From assembly GCA_039938515.1 (NCBI GenBank), contig JBDUUL010000015.1, positions 269,209-333,208 on the forward strand: a stretch of DNA of 64,000 bases, in the 5' to 3' direction. The translations under genes were made by a program, and so were the position numbers. A model generated the notes under the pieces. That model saw nothing but the letters and a program-made list of their open reading frames with translations, did not search any database and had not been told where the DNA came from. The stretch comes from Nitrososphaera sp. (GTDB lineage: Archaea > Thermoproteota > Nitrososphaeria > Nitrososphaerales > Nitrososphaeraceae). Below, in pieces: positions 1 through 8,331 of the stretch. Within the stretch, counting starts at the first letter, position 1. The number at the start of each line of letters is the position of its first letter.

Positions 1-263
1 TCTTTCGAGCTAATCTAGAGCGACGATCCCGTTTCAAACTTTCCGATGTTCAACGACGTGGTTGGCGAATTTGAAGTCTAATTGCCTTCGCCTTGTCCCG
101 TACGATGGCCGGAGCAACTACTCAAGATAATTTTATGAAGCTCGCTTTCTGGGTCTGACACTCCTATACCCTTGCGACCAATCCATACCCTTGGTCTTCT
201 TACCAGCTGACAAGTCAAAATGCAATGCTTTAATCCCGCAGTATTAGCTGTCTGCATCAGACA

Positions 264-941
264 ATGAAATTTGCCATGCTGGGAGCAATTTCCTGCGCCC
301 TTGCCGCGCTTGTTATCATCGCCATTCCAGTGCCAAACGCACGCGCAGGAAGCCTGGACATTAGTGATATCAATCTGAATGGAAACAAGACCAGCGCTCC
401 AGTGGTGCAGTCTCCCGCTGCAATGACAACCACTGCGAGAAATATCCAAGTCAGGCTGTCATGGCCCCAGCCAATCAACTCGATCAGCAATCAGACCACC
501 ACATTTTCAATCGAGTTTTGGAACGCCAGTACAAACCAGAGGTTAAATTCAGTTGCCTATTCGGTTCACATGGCACTCAATGGCACAAGCATAGGCCACG
601 TTCGTAACCTTACAACGGCTGGCGGAGTCGGAACTGTCGTGCAAAAGTTCAACTGCTCCGGGACGCTGAGCGTGTTTGTTGACATCCAGAAAGCCGGGGC
701 GTTGCCGGTAAACCAGACGGTTCAGTTCAACATTGCCGTAACACCCGAATTGCCAGCGGCTACGCTTGTCCTCACAGCGTCGTTATCTGCCCTGATAGCG
801 ATTTTGCTGGCCAGGCGACGGCTTGTGCATCCATCGCGGCAGGTCGGCTACCCGAGGACTATTATTCAAGGCGCAGGCAGTATTCCGGAGAAATACTATT
901 GCGACTGCAGAGCCTGTACAGGCCGGCAAGGAGCTGTTTAG
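264..941 (+). CDS. Exported protein with C-terminal membrane anchor (PEFG-CTERM-like)
   Basis: The 225-residue product starts with a clear signal peptide (hydrophobic residues 5-22, probable cleavage after the ARA near 28). A polar, Asn/Thr-rich domain with several N-x-S/T sites follows, consistent with an exposed glycoprotein. Near residues 160-186 there is TPELPAAT, a hydrophobic span and an Arg cluster. This resembles the PEFG-CTERM sorting tail known from ammonia-oxidising archaea, with PEL in place of PEF. About 40 residues continue beyond the Arg cluster, which is odd for such a tail and may reflect loss of the original stop. I do not recognise the ectodomain. The function is unknown; cell-surface location is an inference from the signal and anchor. 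Confidence 0.72.
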   Translation: MKFAMLGAISCALAALVIIAIPVPNARAGSLDISDINLNGNKTSAPVVQSPAAMTTTARNIQVRLSWPQPINSISNQTTTFSIEFWNASTNQRLNSVAYSVHMALNGTSIGHVRNLTTAGGVGTVVQKFNCSGTLSVFVDIQKAGALPVNQTVQFNIAVTPELPAATLVLTASLSALIAILLARRRLVHPSRQVGYPRTIIQGAGSIPEKYYCDCRACTGRQGAV

Positions 942-1184
942 ATCAAGGCTTGCACCGGGCGATTGTACTTCTCTTGTGACTCGTATCGAGAAAAAGGGCC
1001 TGCCGGTGACAGATTTGGCCACCGCAGCCGGCAAGCCCTGCCTTGCTGCGCTCTTTAAAGCGCAAAAACGACTGCAGAGAACTTGATTATAACTATAGTA
1101 GAGGAGGCTGCGGCCAAAACTTCGGAGGCCGAGGTCGAGGCATGGCTGAAATGTATTTTAGTGGAGCGTAGGTAATCACCTAAC

Positions 1185-1307
1185 ATGGAGCGCCTTGCGA
1201 AGATGACCGAGCAGGAAAAAGCAGCACGTCAGAAGCGCATGCTGCAGGAAGGCCTCGCCATAATAATAGAAGACCGAGAGTTTCTAGAAGAGCTGGGCAG
1301 GCTCTAA
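1185..1307 (+). CDS. Small charged helical protein (40 aa)
   Basis: A 40-residue open frame from ATG to TAA reads MERLAKMTEQEK and ends in EFLEELGRL. It is rich in Glu, Lys, Arg and Leu and has a heptad-like pattern, as expected for a small amphipathic helix. It sits alone between the anchored exported protein and a zinc protein. No family is recognised. It is included because the composition is protein-like and the frame is free of rare-looking codons. Confidence 0.4.
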   Translation: MERLAKMTEQEKAARQKRMLQEGLAIIIEDREFLEELGRL

Positions 1308-1505
1308 CGTTTTCGTGCTTATTTGAGCCGATTTTTGTCAGTGACCTTGTCCACGAGGTCCAGTATATTGCCGAGCCATTCAGAGAGGCCTACTTAAGAC
1401 AGGGTGGGCTGGTAGACAGGCAGAAGCCTCATGGTGTCGATGCTGTCGCCCCCTCTCCCCCCAAGTGCCAGCTATGCTATAAGGTGGGCATTTCAGCTCG
1501 CCTCG

Positions 1506-1721
1506 ATGCAATGCATCCTTTATTGCAACTGGGTTGGACGCAAAGCTGCGAATTTTGGTGAAGGCTGGAAATACTGCTCTCTATGCTGTACTTACTTTAA
1601 CCAGAAAGGCGTCCGGTGTCCTTGCTGTGGACGGACTCTAAGAGATGCCAGTTATCCTCGCTGCGAGAAATGCGGCAGGAAGCTCAAAGCGGGCGTTTGC
1701 TATTTCTGTAAAGAAAAGTGA
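1506..1721 (+). CDS. Small double zinc-ribbon protein
   Basis: The C-terminal 45 residues carry three Cys pairs: CSLCC, CPCC and C-x2-C/C-x2-C (EKCGRKLKAGVCYFC). The segment KYCSLCCTYFNQKGVRCPCC aligns with KRCTSCGIYIKVQDNRCPCC in the protein at 7749-8057, so the two are paralogues. The frame is open further upstream to 1431, but the extra residues are low in protein character, so I prefer the ATG at 1506 (71 aa). Such proteins probably bind zinc; partner and role are unknown. Confidence 0.65.
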   Translation: MQCILYCNWVGRKAANFGEGWKYCSLCCTYFNQKGVRCPCCGRTLRDASYPRCEKCGRKLKAGVCYFCKEK

Positions 1722-1732
1722 AAAAACGGAGA

Positions 1733-1894
1733 CTACAGGTCTCGCTTTAGATCCTTAGCTGCGTCGCCTGCCTTTATCTTGGCTCTGTTCAGTGTTTCAG
1801 AGCTAGGCTTGCCTTCAGCGTGATCCTTGGCAGTCTCTGCCTTTGCCCTGACATTCTGTTCCAAGTTTTTCAGGTCCTTTTTGATGTCTGTCAT
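1733..1894 (-). CDS. Small LEA-like charged protein (53 aa)
   Basis: An ATG-to-TAG frame of 53 residues begins MTDIKKDLKNLEQNVRAKA and continues with AETAKDHAEGKPSSETLNRA. Ala, Lys, Asp and Glu dominate and repeated A-K-x-x-A-x-D units suggest a disordered or amphipathic-helix stress protein of the LEA type; this is by composition only. A close paralogue lies at 44047-44209 but is frameshifted. Conservation at about 70 percent by eye over the whole length, with synonymous differences, supports this as a real gene. Confidence 0.68.
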   Translation of the reverse strand: MTDIKKDLKNLEQNVRAKAETAKDHAEGKPSSETLNRAKIKAGDAAKDLKRDL

Positions 1895-2189
1895 TATATT
1901 ACTGATAAACTTGATTGCTTAAGACGGCTTCACAATACATTGAAAGGCCAGGGGAGACGCCACTCAAAGACAAGAGTGATTGGCGCTGGTGGGAAGTAGG
2001 GCGAGCTCCGCCTGGCCCGATGTAGCTCTTGCAGCTTGTCACATAACACATTGAATAGTATCACGCCGTCCGTACGTAGCATTCGCTTTGCTGTGGTTGA
2101 GGTGACGATAGTGAACTGCAGGATAGATAACACTTCCAAAAATGAAATTTGTCTGCTCACTCTTATAGAAGATTCTTGCTTTACACCGT

Positions 2190-2369
2190 ATGGCTACCCA
2201 GAGCGTAAAGCGCAAACTTGAAGAGATGTTTGAGGAGAACAATGAGATTCTTCGGCAGAACACCGCCATACTCAAAGAGAATCAGGCAATCATGAAAGAG
2301 AACAACCGACTTATGGCAAACGTAGACGAGAAACTGCGAAAGATAATAATCAACACTTCAAGCCGATAA
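2190..2369 (+). CDS. Small coiled-coil protein (59 aa)
   Basis: The ATG-to-TAA frame gives 59 residues: MATQSVKRKLEEMFEENNEI, followed by LRQNTAILKENQAIMKENNR and a Lys/Ile-rich tail. Leu/Ile/Met recur at heptad spacing and Asn/Glu/Lys fill the rest, which predicts one continuous coiled coil. No other domain is present. It probably oligomerises or binds a partner through the coil; the partner is not apparent from the neighbours. Confidence 0.62.
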   Translation: MATQSVKRKLEEMFEENNEILRQNTAILKENQAIMKENNRLMANVDEKLRKIIINTSSR

Positions 2370-3169
2370 TTAGACAGGCGCTAGTATTCTGTGTCCTCCC
2401 GCTCAGTCGAGCGTTTCTGAAAGACACCCCTTACCGTCGCATTTGCAACATGCAAGATGAGCCGATAAACGAAAGGGCACTGTCCAATAAGTAACCCGCT
2501 ACCTAGGGATATAGGACAGAACCTTGGCAATGCCTACGCATGCAATTTCATAGACATAAACTGTATGCTGAGCCAACAATGGTAAAGCCCTCTCTTCTTT
2601 TATCTTTGAGGTTTACTGCATCTGCACCCAAACATCTGACAAGATACGATGCCGCCCCAATGAAGAACTCTATCCGAGAATGCCTCTACCGAATGATCAC
2701 AGTCTGAGCGCAACATTGCGCTAGGCGTCTGCAGTTCACATTATTCAATGCTTGCATCTGAGAAGCAGCCTTTGCAATGGCTGCCTAAATCCATAAGGTG
2801 TCCGTGCTCTAATCAGTTGCTCAGGAATGCAAGTCCTCAAACTGTCGAAGCTGGCAAAAACTTACTGCCGAGGATAAAAGGAAGCAGCACTGTAGTAATA
2901 CACGCGCATAATGGCGCGACTTAAAGACTCGGTTCACACAAAGGTGGGTAACGGTTGTTTGGCTTGGTAACTTGCCATAAGGAGCCCTCAACTCCTGTAT
3001 TCCGGCCATGTGCCTGCCTTTTTGGATATTTCAGTCGAGAAATAATAAACGCCCCGCGACCTGTATCCTCTTTGTGACATTCCCAGTCGATGAAGAGCAA
3101 ACACTTGAAGCCATACATTGCACAAGTATAGATTTGCCTCATGCTTTCACTCGTCTCATAGTTTCATAA
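2370..3169. other. 800-bp stretch without a supported gene
   Basis: Open frames on the minus strand (2821-3009, 2921-3142) read as unlikely proteins, with many Cys/His/Arg and no domain. No repeat, tRNA or hairpin stands out. It may hold decayed sequence. Confidence 0.4.
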
Positions 3170-3277
3170 TCATCTTGGAATGAAAAGCCATCTAATGAAA
3201 CGCTCGCTGTCGGAAAAGAGACTTGTTCCGTCAGCATACGATGAATCGTCAGTATTAGGCTTCTGCCCGTCGCTCAT
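3170..3277 (-). CDS. Small protein (35 aa) with strong ribosome-binding site
   Basis: The minus-strand frame starts ATG after AAGGAGGGCCG, a good Shine-Dalgarno at normal spacing, and reads MSDGQKPNTDDSSYADGTSL, ending FIRWLFIPR and TGA. It is acidic at the N-terminus with an aromatic, basic C-terminus. The ribosome-binding site is the main support. No family is recognised. Confidence 0.45.
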   Translation of the reverse strand: MSDGQKPNTDDSSYADGTSLFSDSERFIRWLFIPR

Positions 3278-3389
3278 CGGCCCTCCTTTTCTTTTTCTAA
3301 ATAGCTAACCTATTCATTGTATGAGTGCGAAGCTCACAGAACGTGCTCCACTTGTTGGACCTATGTCGTTTCAAGCCGGCGTGTTTGTT

Positions 3390-3509
3390 CTAACTTTTAA
3401 CCTTGCTCGGTAACGGCAACTTTGACCCGCAATCAACGCAGTGCAATTCGTGCCTAAAGTCGTCTGGTACAGTTTCAGTTCGCCCGCAATTGGGGCAATG
3501 CAACTTCAT
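3390..3509 (-). CDS. Single zinc-ribbon miniprotein (39 aa)
   Basis: The ATG-to-TAG frame on the minus strand reads MKLHCPNCGRTETVPDDFRH followed by ELHCVDCGSKLPLP. Two C-x2-C-G knuckles about 17 residues apart are the pattern of a rubredoxin-type zinc ribbon. It lies downstream of, and on the same strand as, the 3552-3872 gene and the response regulator at 4047-4430, and may be cotranscribed. The role is unknown. Confidence 0.65.
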   Translation of the reverse strand: MKLHCPNCGRTETVPDDFRHELHCVDCGSKLPLPSKVKS

Positions 3510-3551
3510 GAATATTGCGAACAGCGAATATTGGCTTAATTCTAGTATCGT

Positions 3552-3872
3552 CTAAGACGAACTAAACTTGGCGTAAAGGCTGCTGTACATTGTTGCCAGC
3601 AATTTGTGCTGACTCGCAACAATGGGCTGTTTTTCGACTTTGGCGCGCTCTTGGTGGTATTGGGCATTGCTTAGGACGGCGGTCTTGCGGCTATCGATTA
3701 GCTTTTGTAATATCTGCTCGTCAGTCATGTCATAGTTTGCTTGAATAATTGCGATAAGGTATTTCTCAAAGGTCGCCTGTAATTGGGCGTGTAGGTCAGC
3801 GGCTTGCTGCATAAGCGCTGCTTGATTCTTTGGCGAATTGTCTAGCTTCTTGTTCAAGTCTGCCATTGCCAT
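3552..3872 (-). CDS. Hypothetical helical protein, 106 aa
   Basis: From the ATG at 3872 (after AGGTGG, a plausible ribosome-binding site) the product is about 106 residues. The composition predicts all alpha helix, with many Ala, Gln, Leu and Lys (for example AALMQQAADLHAQLQATFEK). A TTG nine bases upstream could also start it. It follows the response regulator at 4047-4430 on the same strand with an AT-richer intergenic gap. Codon use here looks AT-richer than in the gene blocks further right. The family is not recognised. Confidence 0.6.
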   Translation of the reverse strand: MAMADLNKKLDNSPKNQAALMQQAADLHAQLQATFEKYLIAIIQANYDMTDEQILQKLIDSRKTAVLSNAQYHQERAKVEKQPIVASQHKLLATMYSSLYAKFSSS

Positions 3873-4046
3873 TGCAGACAACCACCTAATAAGACAATCG
3901 ACAAATTTCTAGAGCATGCATACCCTTTGCTTTGGCAGTTATTTGCCCTGTTAAATGCGTAATGGGCAGCCAGTAAACAAACACTAAGTAAATTTCGATG
4001 TCCAAAACTAATACCCTAACCAAGTACGCAGGTTAGGCCGGCGGGT

Positions 4047-4430
4047 TTATTGCTTTACAAAATGTGATTGAATGTGGCTTGCTATTTTCTCTATCGACAT
4101 TGGCTTTTTCAAAAAGCAATGCGTCTTTAGCGACGGCAATACCGCCTTTGCCTCGGTTTCGAAAATTTCAAAACCAGTCAAAAAGCATACTTGCAAGTTT
4201 TCATTTTTTTGCCATAATTCGCGGGCTAGCTGAAAGCCATTTAATTCAGGCATGCGAATATCAAGAATTGCAATGTCGTACCTGGTGGGATCGCATTTGG
4301 CTGCCTGCAGCGATTCGTTAAAAGTGTCTATTTTGTAGCCCCTGGCAGTCAAGCCTTTAGACATCGACAAAGTAATGTCAGGCTCGTCGTCAACCAGCAA
4401 TACCGACAAGCCGCTAGCCGTGGTTTGCAA
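4047..4430 (-). CDS. Receiver-only response regulator (CheY-like)
   Basis: The 127-residue product is a single REC domain. The acidic pocket is LLVDDEPD (about 16-19), the phosphoacceptor Asp is in ILDIRMPELNG, and the conserved Thr and Lys are in FLTGFE and FLKKPMS. No output domain follows, so it must act by binding a partner. The start is TTG; the next upstream in-frame codon set ends at a TAA four codons before it. No histidine kinase lies in the window. It shares the FExxxxEAKAVLP-type C-terminal half with the regulator at 14709-15107, and each sits next to a copy of the same cysteine-rich miniprotein. Confidence 0.88.
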   Translation of the reverse strand: MQTTASGLSVLLVDDEPDITLSMSKGLTARGYKIDTFNESLQAAKCDPTRYDIAILDIRMPELNGFQLARELWQKNENLQVCFLTGFEIFETEAKAVLPSLKTHCFLKKPMSIEKIASHIQSHFVKQ

Positions 4431-4491
4431 GGGCGTGCTAAATTAATTGCAGTTATATTTCAAGTTTGTTTTGGTTAGTGTTTAAGTCAAA

Positions 4492-4668
4492 CTACGGTTG
4501 CAAATAGGCTTGTGCATTAATGCCAGCCAGTATCGAAAATTCGTCTTCTAAGTTGCAGCATTTGCAATCGACCTCAATGCACTGGCCTCGAAGTTTATGG
4601 TCGCATTCTTTGCAAGGACAAGCTGCAATTTCAGGTGTAGTTATGCCCAGCGATTGCAATTGACGCAT
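4492..4668 (-). CDS. Cysteine-rich miniprotein, family copy A (58 aa)
   Basis: The ATG-to-TAG frame reads MRQLQSLGITTPEIAACPCK, then ECDHKLRGQCIEVDCKCC and NLEDEFSILAGINAQAYLQP. The motif C-x-C-x2-C-x-H-x5-C-I-E-x2-C-x-C-C-x-L-E-D is shared with sequences at 14497-14676 and 43745-43939. Seven Cys and one His could bind one or two metal ions. The gene ends 61 bp before the start of the response regulator at 4430 on the same strand, suggesting cotranscription and possibly a joint signalling role. No named family is recognised. Confidence 0.75.
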   Translation of the reverse strand: MRQLQSLGITTPEIAACPCKECDHKLRGQCIEVDCKCCNLEDEFSILAGINAQAYLQP

Positions 4669-4787
4669 ATTTGTCTTAGCATAAGTTAGTGTTTACAATT
4701 AAGTTCATTTGCCTAGTCTTCTTTGGCAACAAATGAATCGTGACCAGCTGCATTGGCATGTATTCTAAACTCGCACTTGTATCCAAC

Positions 4788-4818
4788 CCAGGGGCGGGTT
4801 CAAGTCCCTCTCCAATCG
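4788..4818 (+). other. tRNA T-arm-like fragment, possible attachment-site remnant
   Basis: The sequence contains GCGGGTTCAAGTCCCTC, which looks like a tRNA T-stem and TTCAAGT loop with one mismatch in the stem, followed by CCAAT that could pair with ATTGG about 60 bases upstream. There is no convincing D-arm or anticodon arm, so it is not a full tRNA. It could be the 3' remnant left by an integrated element, or chance. Confidence 0.25.
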
Positions 4819-4892
4819 ATATCACGCGAATGAATGCACTGCCATGCACAATATTCTTCCTGCTTAAATGTAAATTCTGAAACAGCAGTTTT

Positions 4893-5033
4893 ATGAAGAA
4901 CTACGAGTCGAACCAAAAGAGCAAAGATACTCTGTGCTATGTCTGTGGTATCGATTATCCGCTGTTTGCTACAAAGTGTCTATGCTGCGGCGGCAGGCTG
5001 TACCGGTCGTATTCAGCATCTAGAGCAAAATAG
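4893..5033 (+). CDS. Zinc-ribbon miniprotein (46 aa)
   Basis: The ATG-to-TAG frame reads MKNYESNQKSKDTLCYVCGI, then DYPLFATKCLCCGGRLYRSY. Two C-x2-C knuckles form a zinc ribbon. The central CxxCxIDYPxFAxxCLxCGG is shared with the C-terminus of the protein at 6621-6908, defining a small local family. No enzymatic domain is present; protein or nucleic-acid binding is a guess. Confidence 0.68.
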   Translation: MKNYESNQKSKDTLCYVCGIDYPLFATKCLCCGGRLYRSYSASRAK

Positions 5034-5270
5034 TCGCAACACATACAGGTCTTCAAGGGGGAGGCAGTAACAAAGTGAAGAATTGCGCATAGTCGCACGG
5101 TCCTTCCAGAACTCAAAAATACAAATCATCGGAACAGAAATTGCCTTCGTAGTCCCGACAAAGCAAAAAGGCGGGCAACCGCCTCTTGGAGATGGTAACA
5201 CTTCAGGGCAGATTGAGAAACGCCGCCATTTGGGCCATGTGCCCGCCTTCTCTAATTGAGATAAGAGGTT

Positions 5271-5280
5271 TTTTATATTA
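5271..5280 (+). promoter_or_regulatory. TATA-like box of the pentapeptide-repeat gene
   Basis: TTTTATATTA lies 23-32 bp upstream of the ATG at 5303. In archaea a TATA box is centred about 26 bp before the transcript start, so this predicts a nearly leaderless mRNA. Confidence 0.5.
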
Positions 5281-5302
5281 GATTCTTCTTTGTCTGCTTG
5301 AA

Positions 5303-6022
5303 ATGTTTGACTTCTCTAAAGACAAATGGAAGCTGGTATCCTTTGGCCTTATGGCAATATTGGCAACTGGTCTTGTAGCACCGCAGGCTTTCGCAGCTGG
5401 AACACAGGACGTACTTTCCATCGTGACAGGTATTCAGACAGCTATCTCTGACCCATCACACGGCTTGCAGGCAATTCAGAATAATGTTAATACAAGAGCG
5501 ACTCAGACGTCAGTAAATACCTTACAGACTACTGACAGTGCGATAAAGGCAAAGACAGACAATCTGCCATCTGAGCCGGCAAGCAACACTGCAATCACAA
5601 ATGCTATCGGGACAATAAATTCACACACTGATTCAGCTGTAGCCTCAGTTCCACCAGGAATGACACAGGCCCAGTTCCAGACTTTGAAATGCCAGTCTGA
5701 GCCTAGACCATATGGGAATTACACGAATTGCGATTTGGAGGATGTCAGATTCATAGAAGCGAGCCTCGTCCATGCCGACTTGAGCGGTGCAAAACTCAAC
5801 GATGCAATTCTCCAAGGTTCTCTACTTCCTAATGCTAACTTGAGTGGTGCCGACCTGACCCTCACAAACTTCGGCGGTGCCTCGCTCGCCTATGCAAACT
5901 TGAATGGTACAAACCTATCCAATACTATTTTTCAGAATGCAGACTTGACTGGCGTGACCTATGCGGGATGTACTGGAAAGCCGGTAGGCACTCCGTTGTA
6001 TGGAACGCTCCCGACCTGCTAG
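5303..6022 (+). CDS. Exported pentapeptide-repeat protein
   Basis: The 239-residue product has a signal peptide (hydrophobic 11-31, cleavage near AFAAG). A helical Thr/Asn/Ser-rich stretch to about residue 120 has regularly spaced T/N/I residues, as in a coiled stalk. From about 145 to 225 there are pentapeptide repeats of the A(D/N)LSG type (for example ADLSGAKLNDAILQG, ANLSGADLTLTNFGG, ANLNGTNLSNTIFQN), which fold as a right-handed quadrilateral beta helix. Cys residues near 130 and 142 and two near the C-terminus could form disulfides outside the cell. It is monocistronic with its own TATA box and T-rich terminator. The ligand is unknown; a cell-surface structural or binding role is the likely reading. 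Confidence 0.82.
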   Translation: MFDFSKDKWKLVSFGLMAILATGLVAPQAFAAGTQDVLSIVTGIQTAISDPSHGLQAIQNNVNTRATQTSVNTLQTTDSAIKAKTDNLPSEPASNTAITNAIGTINSHTDSAVASVPPGMTQAQFQTLKCQSEPRPYGNYTNCDLEDVRFIEASLVHADLSGAKLNDAILQGSLLPNANLSGADLTLTNFGGASLAYANLNGTNLSNTIFQNADLTGVTYAGCTGKPVGTPLYGTLPTC

Positions 6023-6043
6023 AAGGTCGTCTCTTTTTTTCTT
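6023..6043 (+). terminator. T-rich terminator after the pentapeptide gene
   Basis: Directly after the TAG the sequence runs into CTCTTTTTTTCTT, a poly-T tract of the kind that ends archaeal transcripts. Confidence 0.5.
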
Positions 6044-6620
6044 ATCTAAAAGCAAACTTTTGGGCCCTTCCGTAAACTTTTCCCACGCGCAAAACGGTTT
6101 GGAGGGGATACGCGACTGGTAGGCTCTGGACCGGATTTATGCTGCACAACCATTGGATGGAGAAAGGGAAACCGGGCAAGGGACGGGCCATTACCCCGCT
6201 TGGCGAAGACCGGCTGGCAAGGTGCCCAGTCAGTGACCCGGTTTTTCATACTAGCAGGATTGACTGGCAGCCGGATGCATGGTCGCGTGGAGATTCTGCC
6301 TGACCCCTTTCTGGCTATTCGAGCGCTGTAGTGACAAAGCCAGCGTGGCCAGTCTCTTTCTGATGCTGCTCCCAATCTTCCAAAAACAAAACCACCAAAC
6401 CACAGGCCGTGCAGATGTACATCTTGTCTATTACTTCGGTTAGACCCTGACGCAAACTCACTCTGGGAGAACCGTGTGTTTAAAGAACGAATCGGTGAAA
6501 TGTTCGTAGAAAAAACTCCATTTCTGATCAGTGACTGACCGGTGGGTTACAAGGTCCGCGTAAGCTTCTCCTACCAACTCTCCTGGTTATTAAGAATAAT
6601 TGCAGTATTGAGAAATAAGG
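6044..6620. other. 577-bp stretch without a supported gene
   Basis: The minus-strand frame 6046-6375 and plus-strand frame 6542-6799 have no domain and a composition rich in Arg/Ser/Pro that looks non-coding. No repeat or RNA gene is evident. Confidence 0.4.
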
Positions 6621-6908
6621 CTAAAACATTGTCAAGCTGCCGCCGCATTTCAAGCACGAATCTGCAAAGCTCGGATAGTCGATTGCGCACCAATGGCAAA
6701 TATTTCTGGGAGTCAGGCGAGCATTTACCCGCGAATTTGAGGAGAGTATTCTGCCAATCACATCATACAGCGCCTCCAGATCGTTTTCGGAGGGCTTGAA
6801 TGAAAGTATCAGATCAATATTGACGCCCATTAAACGCAACTCCTCACAAAGAAATTCGAATCTGGAAGGCGGACTGTCCCGTGGCAACGCAGCGAGCTTC
6901 CTTTCCAA
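6621..6908 (-). CDS. Helical protein with C-terminal zinc ribbon
   Basis: The 95-residue product (TTG start) has a helical N-terminal two-thirds with acidic and Leu-rich segments, and ends in NICHWCAIDYPSFADSCLKC plus GGSLTMF. This zinc ribbon matches the one at 4893-5033 (CxxCxIDYPxFAxxCLxCGG). The N-terminal part is not recognised. It is divergent from the next gene at 7130. The start is uncertain; a shorter protein is possible. Confidence 0.6.
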   Translation of the reverse strand: MERKLAALPRDSPPSRFEFLCEELRLMGVNIDLILSFKPSENDLEALYDVIGRILSSNSRVNARLTPRNICHWCAIDYPSFADSCLKCGGSLTMF

Positions 6909-7129
6909 GTGTAGTTAAAGACAAGGAATGCAGTGCATTACAATTTAAAATTAAATTGCAGCGGTTACAGCTCCTGCAGCCATGTCCTGGCTCCAAGCAC
7001 AGGGCGTTCTTCGCGATAACTGGCATCAGTTACAGAATTTTCAAAAATGCACTCAAGTGCCATGCATTGTACTCCGGGGCCTTAATTATGCCGACAGCTA
7101 TTAGCATTAGCGTGAGTTGACCAAGTCAA

Positions 7130-7504
7130 ATGACCAATATGCTCGAAAGGCGAATGGAGTACGGAATCCCTGCCTCTCACGAGACCATGGAGTGGTTGCT
7201 GCATAACGAATCGGCTCGCAAGGTAGTTAAGCTGATGGACATCGCCAGCCTCTCAACGCTTGAACTCTTGGAATTTGGCATGACAAAGCAGGACATTGTG
7301 TTTGCCTTTGTAAACGGCGTCTTGGAAATTGACACCCGCTACATTAATGCAAATTCTGACCCGTCTGTTGTAAGCAGGATTGTTGACGGCAGGTACGATT
7401 ACTGGAACAGCAGAAAGTTTGTGCTCTCTAGGCTAGGCCTACAGCTTCTAGACCGTATAAAGGGCGAAGATGTCCCGACTGTCTGGCCTCCCGCAGCAGC
7501 CTAG
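7130..7504 (+). CDS. Hypothetical protein, possible winged-helix fold
   Basis: The 124-residue product starts with ATG and has helices around ESARKVVKLMDIASLSTLEL and KQDIVFAFVNGVLEID, then a strand/turn (INANSDPSV) and FVLSRLGLQLLDRIKG. The order could fit a small winged-helix domain, and small proteins like this are common in Thaumarchaeota, but no signature is certain. It stands alone. Transcriptional regulation is only a suggestion. Confidence 0.6.
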   Translation: MTNMLERRMEYGIPASHETMEWLLHNESARKVVKLMDIASLSTLELLEFGMTKQDIVFAFVNGVLEIDTRYINANSDPSVVSRIVDGRYDYWNSRKFVLSRLGLQLLDRIKGEDVPTVWPPAAA

Positions 7505-7748
7505 ATTGCGCGCAAGTGGAAAAACCGATACAGGCAGGGTTACACGCATGGCGCCCTCGCAGGCTAACGAGCGACCGCTCTAGCTGTGAAAGACGCGAGG
7601 ACAGAAGCCTTATCCGAGACAAATGGAGCACGCGCGCCAAAAAGACACTGCGACAAATGCTTGCGCGACGCAAAGATGCAAGTGCGAATCTGTCCGGCCA
7701 ATTAGCGCAATCGCGCTCTGGTTTCCAAAGTCAATAGCCTAGCTTGCA

Positions 7749-8057
7749 ATGGTCAACTCCGCAGACAAGAACAGGCCTTTGAGTACGTTTATTTTCGTGC
7801 ACTGCATATTTCAGGCATTGGCCTCTGGTTGCCGCGGCAACTGTTCTAGGCTGGAGACGACAGGCGGCAATGATACTCCGGGCGCCGGACTCAAAAAATG
7901 CCTCAGCTGTGGCGCTGAAATAATTGGAGGCGGCAAGAATTCTGCATACAAGAATGGCTTTAAGAGATGCACAAGCTGTGGCATTTACATAAAGGTACAG
8001 GACAATAGGTGCCCATGCTGCAAGCACCCGTTGAGGGTGAGGCGCAGGTCATACTAG
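7749..8057 (+). CDS. Zinc-ribbon protein with CPCC knuckle
   Basis: The 102-residue frame has Cys pairs CLSCG (about 50), CTSCG and CPCC in the C-terminal half, the last two in KRCTSCGIYIKVQDNRCPCC followed by a basic tail (LRVRRRSY). It is paralogous to 1506-1721. The first 40 residues are weakly protein-like, so the true start may be downstream. A basic tail next to a zinc ribbon would suit nucleic-acid binding, but this is unproven. Confidence 0.62.
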   Translation: MVNSADKNRPLSTFIFVHCIFQALASGCRGNCSRLETTGGNDTPGAGLKKCLSCGAEIIGGGKNSAYKNGFKRCTSCGIYIKVQDNRCPCCKHPLRVRRRSY

Positions 8058-8331
8058 TACCGTGATTTGCAACCTGCCATGTTGAAAGACATCTAGGACA
8101 CAGGGCTGCGGCCCAGACGGGCTAGCGGGTCGAGGCCTGAAGTACGACAGCTTATCGTGGCGCCTGATTCACGCGGGAATTCTGCATTATGCTTGGAACT
8201 CTAGGTTTCTGGGATTATCAGCTGCGATGCAACGTATTATCGGTTCGTGCGTCCGCATCCAAGAAAATTGCTTAAATAATCATGATTCGTTCAATGTTCC
8301 ATGAGCCCAGACTGGAGGTTCAAGTAAAAAA

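Noticed and set aside
1733..1894. CsbD-family stress protein
   Set aside because: The length is similar but the CsbD sequence pattern is not seen; kept as LEA-like by composition only.
2821..3142. Reverse frames of 62 and 73 residues as genes
   Set aside because: Composition atypical and no homologue or ribosome-binding site found.
4750..4820. A complete tRNA gene
   Set aside because: Only the T-arm-like part and a short acceptor-like pairing are present; D-arm and anticodon arm do not form.
6046..6375. 109-residue reverse frame as a gene
   Set aside because: No domain, Arg/Pro/Ser-rich, no ribosome-binding site.
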